Assembly (NCBI GenBank): GCA_002420235.1
Contig: DIHQ01000168.1
Span: 1 to 10,038, forward strand
Direction: 5' to 3'
DNA from: Flavobacteriales bacterium UBA5692
Lineage (GTDB): Bacteria > Bacteroidota > Bacteroidia > Flavobacteriales_D > Sanyastnellaceae
DNA: 10,038 nucleotides
A program made the position numbers and the translations under genes. This document shows positions 6,354 through 10,038 of this stretch, piece after piece. The stretch's first letter is position 1. Each line of letters starts with the position of its first letter. The notes below the pieces were generated by a model. It had not been told where the DNA came from and searched no databases. It saw only the letters and a list, made by a program, of their open reading frames with translations.

Positions 6354-9300
6354 TTGTAGAGCACTTCAATTTCTGCATCAGCAAAACCTCTACCGATGCA
6401 AAGGGACAGTGCCTTTTTGGCACCAATCAAAGAATCAAAGGTACCGGTAAAGTAAGTGGTTTCATCAGTTAATCGTGATATTTGGAGGGGCACCTCGTTA
6501 CCAAGTCTTAATAGAGTCGCTACTAGAGTAGGTTCAAGTGTTCCTGAGTAAGAGACGATACGTACTCTAAACTGCTTGTTTCGTTGTGACTTTAAAAGCA
6601 ATTCGGAGTTGTCTTTTCTAATTTTATTTGGCTCGTTCGATTGTGGTGAATTTCGAATGGGATTTTCAGTCCTCTGCATGGACGAATCCGATGGAACTGT
6701 TATCAATTTTATGAAGGCATCTTCTGCCCACGAATGCAGGACATCAAGGCGTTTTTGTGCCGATTCATAATTTTCAAATTGACCACTACCATACTTAGTC
6801 AATTGTCCTTTGGATTGGAATTTAAATGCTTCTTCAGCAAAAGGCAGCCCCTGAAAATTTGGTTCTTTTTCGAATGCTCCAATTTGAACCGTGTAAAGCA
6901 AAATATCGTTGCTTTCAGTTAAAGGTTCAACCGCATTAATGGCTGTTATGATGTCGAGGGGAGCGCTTACGATTTCTGTCTTTTTTTCAGTGAGGTTTGC
7001 GGTTTGATTATCACTGGTTCGAAGGGTTTTTTCTATTCTGACACTCGGCGGTGGATTTGATTTAGTGCTTTCCCCTCCGAAGAGAGCGATCATTTCCTGA
7101 TGAATTGCGGATCTCATCGCTATGGCACTTTTTAAAGAGTTATGGTAAGCGGCGCCATTCTCTGCCGACATTCTTAGTATATCAAGCTCTTCTTGGTACG
7201 CGTCAGCTTGACCCAAAATGTGATCTCCGTGTTTATTGAAAAGCTCATAACCGGCATAGGAGGATGTTTTTAATGTATCGTGTTCATCTGTCGGGCCAAA
7301 TGATTCCCACCAAGCACTAGGACTCATGTCAGATTCCTCGATGACTTGATTCTTTTTGCGCGCGCCTTCACGGCATGTTTCCCAGGCAAGGCCTATCGCC
7401 TGCTGGCCTTTTGCAAGTCGATCCTGAATATTATTAACACTTCGAAGTTCTTCGATTAGCCCCCCGCTGCGCAAAAACCAAGATTGGGTGTCTTCCATTC
7501 CTGGTAGGGTGTAGATGCCAAGAGATTGATACCCGATGATTTCATCGGCAAAAACGCCCCAAAGTGATTTTTGAAGGTTCTCAAGTTTGCCTTCAATCCC
7601 ATCGTTTTCATGAGCGGCGAAGGCAGCGGCCAAAAAATCATTTGTGATTCTTGGGTGGGTTGTGAGTATTGTTCCAAAGTCCTTGCGGAACGCGTCTATT
7701 TGCATTGGCAGTGCTTCAGCCACCCAGCGTTCAAATCGAAGATGTGAGTCGATGCGTCTGAACATGTCCTCTGCATGGACGTAGGCCCCTGCGAATGCTT
7801 GAAATTGAGTTTCGCAATACGCTTTCAGAACATTCCAATCCTCTGAATCAGTTCCGGTTTGGTAAATGTATTCTGCTATTGCGTCGCTCCATGTGTCCCA
7901 GCGGTCTTGTTCAGCCTTGGCTCTCATGCGCAACTGTCTCGCTTCTTCTGATAGGATGGCGAGGGCTGGTTCTCCAAACCGTTCTATCATGGCTTGTGCT
8001 TTCCAAACCTCTGTTCCTGGTGCATCCCAACACTGGATTTTCTCCATTTGGGATTGAATTTCAACGGCCTTCTCACGTGTTCGTTGAACAGGTTCTGGAA
8101 GCTCCTCGAGTGAGGTTGCAACTCCAATTTCATGCATGGCAGCAAGCATCCAACTTGGGATTTGTTTACCTCCATTTCCTTCCCCAGTAGCTGCTTGAAG
8201 CACCTTTTCAATGCCGACTTCATGAATTCCTTCAGCTCGCATAGCAGCGAACGCCTCCCGGTTCATTGTTTCTGCATACAGGGATGCATGCACCTGGTTG
8301 GAATAACCAGAAAATGACCATTGAATTTGTGGGCGATTTATCCGTGGTTTTTCATCCAATTGATATTGCAAACTCATCTCAGATGGGCTTCCACTAAAAC
8401 GCAGTGGTTCAGACACAAACGAAGGTTCACTACTATTTTCAATTATGAGCAATTCTGTCAACGCTTTCGTTCCATCTTTCGCCTCCCAGGATACTTCATA
8501 GGACTGACCAGCTGCGAGCAATAAATCCAATGTAGCATCCCCAGACATGCTGTGTTCAATGCCCAATCGTTCCGCTCCCCTCTTCCGGACGCTTAGCCGC
8601 CCCTGACTTTTGCCAAAATCAGTTTGAATCGAAATCGCGACGGGGATAGCAGGTTCACGTTTCAGTTTGAAGCGCCATACTTCTTTGCCTTCAAAATCTT
8701 GATTTCTATTGGTCGTTAGCCATGATTCTTCTGTTGCTTGGTTTTCCCAATAAAGGAATTCATCAGAAGTGCTATTAATTTCAAACGGCAATTGTACCGC
8801 ATCTTCTTGTTGAATTAATTCAATAGACTCTCCTGTGAAATTGCCATCAACTCGAAAGACATCGTATCCTCCAATAGCCTCTGGACGGGAGCTACTGAAA
8901 AACAAACGGTCAGAGGCTTGGCTACCATCACCCGGAATGCAGACGGGAGCGCAATCATTAAAGTCACCGTTAACAGGGAAAGGTAATTTTGTGGGAACGC
9001 TGTAGTTACCAACTTTATCAACTGTAACCCGATAAATGTCTAAGCCTGTGTCTCCATCTTTCCCGTAGCTTGAATAGAATGCAATTCTCTGGTTCGGAAG
9101 CCAGTGCAATTGCGAAGTGTAATGACGCCGTTTATCTTCTTTAGTGCGCAAGCGTTCAGGAACAGTTAGCAACCTACCTTCGGATACAGGCATTTCATAA
9201 AGCCTGAAATAATCATCAGAATGTGACATCAATATTTCCACTTCATCAAGTTGCTCCGCATAATTTGGAAAAGTCGCATTCGATGTACACTGTCCGAAAC

Positions 9301-9784
9301 GCAATTTTGCATCATCAAGCCAGTTTTCTTTTTTACTAGCCATGTCGATAGCAGACCTGAAGTGCATAGTTGCTTCTTCAAATTGGAATAGCGTCTGGTG
9401 ATACCTCGCTTTATAGTAGTGCCAACCGGCAGCTTCCTTGGTCTCTAGGATGCCAAGTTCACGAGCAATTTCAAGGTGTTCGATGGCTTCGCTCAATCGT
9501 TGCGAAGTGTACGTACATGTGGCGCCGAATCGATAGTGCAAGAAGGCACGATTTCCGGCAACACTAACTAGATGAGCGAATAAACCATAGGCTCGAGACA
9601 TTTCACCACCTTTAAATGTCTGTTCAGCGCGATGAACTGATCGGGCTAAGTCCTTCTCGGACCATTCGACATTTTGACTATTTGCATCCACGGCAAATAA
9701 AATCAGCGGTAGAACGCACCACCTGATAAGCTGGCGTTTCAGTAAAAAATGGCAGCATTTTATCAGGCAAAAAAAGCGTCCCAT
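6350..9784 (-). CDS. Large exported TPR / PD40 beta-propeller / SPOR-domain protein
   Basis: I know no named gene for this 1144-residue protein. Residues 1-36 form a long signal peptide (basic, Cys-containing n-region, hydrophobic VLPLILFAV, cleavage after DANS). About 41-161 is helical, with TPR-like repeats. About 225-320 carries PD40/WD40-like blades (RIAFYSSYGKDGDTGLDIYR, LFFSSSRPEAIGGYDVFRV). Residues 501-901 are helical, Trp-rich and unassigned. Two SPOR-like regions end the protein. One is at 961-1031 (YTVQIGAFEK, KYGSGQFENYESAQKRL, DAFI). The other is more diverged, at about 1068-1144 (FRVRIVSYSG). SPOR domains bind peptidoglycan lacking stem peptides, and TPR-PD40 proteins with a peptidoglycan-binding end include the T9SS component PorE. 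An envelope role linked to secretion is therefore inferred, helped by the overlapping T9SS cargo gene. The ATG at 9784 is chosen because upstream starts would run into pruA. Confidence 0.85.
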   Translation of the reverse strand: MGRFFCLIKCCHFLLKRQLIRWCVLPLILFAVDANSQNVEWSEKDLARSVHRAEQTFKGGEMSRAYGLFAHLVSVAGNRAFLHYRFGATCTYTSQRLSEAIEHLEIARELGILETKEAAGWHYYKARYHQTLFQFEEATMHFRSAIDMASKKENWLDDAKLRFGQCTSNATFPNYAEQLDEVEILMSHSDDYFRLYEMPVSEGRLLTVPERLRTKEDKRRHYTSQLHWLPNQRIAFYSSYGKDGDTGLDIYRVTVDKVGNYSVPTKLPFPVNGDFNDCAPVCIPGDGSQASDRLFFSSSRPEAIGGYDVFRVDGNFTGESIELIQQEDAVQLPFEINSTSDEFLYWENQATEESWLTTNRNQDFEGKEVWRFKLKREPAIPVAISIQTDFGKSQGRLSVRKRGAERLGIEHSMSGDATLDLLLAAGQSYEVSWEAKDGTKALTELLIIENSSEPSFVSEPLRFSGSPSEMSLQYQLDEKPRINRPQIQWSFSGYSNQVHASLYAETMNREAFAAMRAEGIHEVGIEKVLQAATGEGNGGKQIPSWMLAAMHEIGVATSLEELPEPVQRTREKAVEIQSQMEKIQCWDAPGTEVWKAQAMIERFGEPALAILSEEARQLRMRAKAEQDRWDTWSDAIAEYIYQTGTDSEDWNVLKAYCETQFQAFAGAYVHAEDMFRRIDSHLRFERWVAEALPMQIDAFRKDFGTILTTHPRITNDFLAAAFAAHENDGIEGKLENLQKSLWGVFADEIIGYQSLGIYTLPGMEDTQSWFLRSGGLIEELRSVNNIQDRLAKGQQAIGLAWETCREGARKKNQVIEESDMSPSAWWESFGPTDEHDTLKTSSYAGYELFNKHGDHILGQADAYQEELDILRMSAENGAAYHNSLKSAIAMRSAIHQEMIALFGGESTKSNPPPSVRIEKTLRTSDNQTANLTEKKTEIVSAPLDIITAINAVEPLTESNDILLYTVQIGAFEKEPNFQGLPFAEEAFKFQSKGQLTKYGSGQFENYESAQKRLDVLHSWAEDAFIKLITVPSDSSMQRTENPIRNSPQSNEPNKIRKDNSELLLKSQRNKQFRVRIVSYSGTLEPTLVATLLRLGNEVPLQISRLTDETTYFTGTFDSLIGAKKALSLCIGRGFADAEIEVLYK

Positions 9785-9893
9785 GAGCAGTGCAGTCAAT
9801 TCAAATATCCATGCCAAGTTATAACAGCATTTATCCTCCTTTGAAAAGAGATGGATTAGCTTTGCACAACGAATTGAACAAAAAATCACTTTC
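9785..9893. promoter_or_regulatory. Divergent promoter region between the SPOR-protein gene and pruA
   Basis: This 109-base gap separates divergent start codons. For pruA, the plus strand has TAGCTTTG (9857-9864), a full TAnnTTTG match, about 30 bases before the ATG. A TTTG at 9840-9843 lies 13 bases upstream of it, nearer than the usual -33 spacing. For the minus-strand gene the best -7 candidate is GATATTTG (9809-9802), which mismatches at one position, 17 bases before the ATG. The minus strand also carries an AAAGGAGG sequence, annotated separately. Confidence 0.5.
9819..9842 (-). other. Strong Shine-Dalgarno sequence with a three-codon open frame
   Basis: The minus strand reads AAAGGAGG (9842-9835), four bases, then ATG CTG TTA TAA (9830-9819). 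This is a near-ideal Shine-Dalgarno site followed by a Met-Leu-Leu-stop frame, upstream of the large SPOR-protein gene and out of its frame. Such sites are uncommon in Bacteroidota. It may be a minimal upstream frame affecting translation of the gene behind it, or chance. Confidence 0.3.
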
Positions 9894-10038
9894 ATGTCCA
9901 GAGGTAATTTCAACATCCCTTACCCTATTAATGAGCCCGTTCTAGCATATGCCCCCGGGTCACCTGAACGTGCAGAGGTCCTAGGGATGTACAGGGAGAT
10001 GTACAGTCAAGACCCTATCGATGTCCCGATGTACATCG
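9894..10038 (+). CDS. pruA: L-glutamate gamma-semialdehyde (1-pyrroline-5-carboxylate) dehydrogenase, N-terminus (runs off right edge)
   Basis: The plus strand is open from an ATG at 9894 to the window end (48 codons plus one base). The N-terminus, with NFNIPYPINEP followed by YAPGSPER (residues 19-26) and DVPMYI (43-48), matches the characteristic start of Bacteroidota-type PruA, the NAD-dependent enzyme that oxidises glutamate semialdehyde to glutamate in proline breakdown. The catalytic Cys and Glu lie further downstream and are outside the window. The start is preceded by an A-rich stretch (GAACAAAAAATCAC) rather than a Shine-Dalgarno site, as is usual in this phylum, with a good -7 box about 30 bases upstream. 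It is the only plus-strand gene and is transcribed away from the envelope-protein gene. The identity rests on recall of the family N-terminus. Confidence 0.88.
   Translation, partial: MSRGNFNIPYPINEPVLAYAPGSPERAEVLGMYREMYSQDPIDVPMYI

Noticed and set aside
9785..9916. Upstream starts for the large SPOR protein (up to 9916)
   Set aside because: They would overlap pruA on the opposite strand and put 44 non-signal residues before a clear signal peptide; the ATG at 9784 fits better.
9990..10038. Repeated GATGTAC units near the right edge
   Set aside because: They fall in frame within pruA and encode MY-containing peptide (MYREMYS, PMYI), so coding explains them.

Overview
The window looks like Bacteroidota chromosome, most likely an aquatic or marine Flavobacteriales relative. 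The taxonomic clues are a type IX secretion (T9SS) type A sorting domain, TAnnTTTG promoter -7 boxes, starts without Shine-Dalgarno sites, a PyrR-PyrB pair of flavobacterial type, and a pruA start of the Bacteroidota type. No rRNA, tRNA, insertion sequence, phage gene or CRISPR array is visible. Coding density is high, and no gene-free stretch exceeds about 130 bases.

All genes but one read on the minus strand, so transcription runs from right to left. At the right edge a divergent intergenic region (9785-9893) separates the 5' end of pruA (plus strand, cut by the window end) from a large minus-strand gene. That gene encodes an 1144-residue exported protein with TPR-like, PD40 beta-propeller and two C-terminal SPOR-like regions. 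It overlaps by 4 bases with a gene for a secreted protein made of three lamin-tail domains and a T9SS sorting signal, so the two look like an envelope/secretion operon. Next comes rpsA (ribosomal protein S1, six S1 repeats, an acidic N-terminal extension and a histone-H1-like Lys/Ala tail), with its own promoter and a structured leader. A terminator-like hairpin follows. Then come pyrR and pyrB (4-base overlap), a STAS-domain anti-sigma factor antagonist, and the 5' part of another secreted protein gene that runs off the left edge.

Four things stand out. First, the rpsA leader holds two perfect hairpins whose six-base loops are exact reverse complements (GGGACA and TGTCCC), a candidate kissing-loop regulator of S1 synthesis. 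Second, PyrB has Cys109 where the carbamoyl-phosphate-binding Arg (E. coli Arg105) is expected, one base change from an Arg codon, while the other catalytic motifs are intact. Third, a -7 box lies 6 bases before the pyrR ATG, which suggests a leaderless transcript. Fourth, the large TPR/PD40/SPOR protein has a roughly 400-residue central region that I cannot assign.
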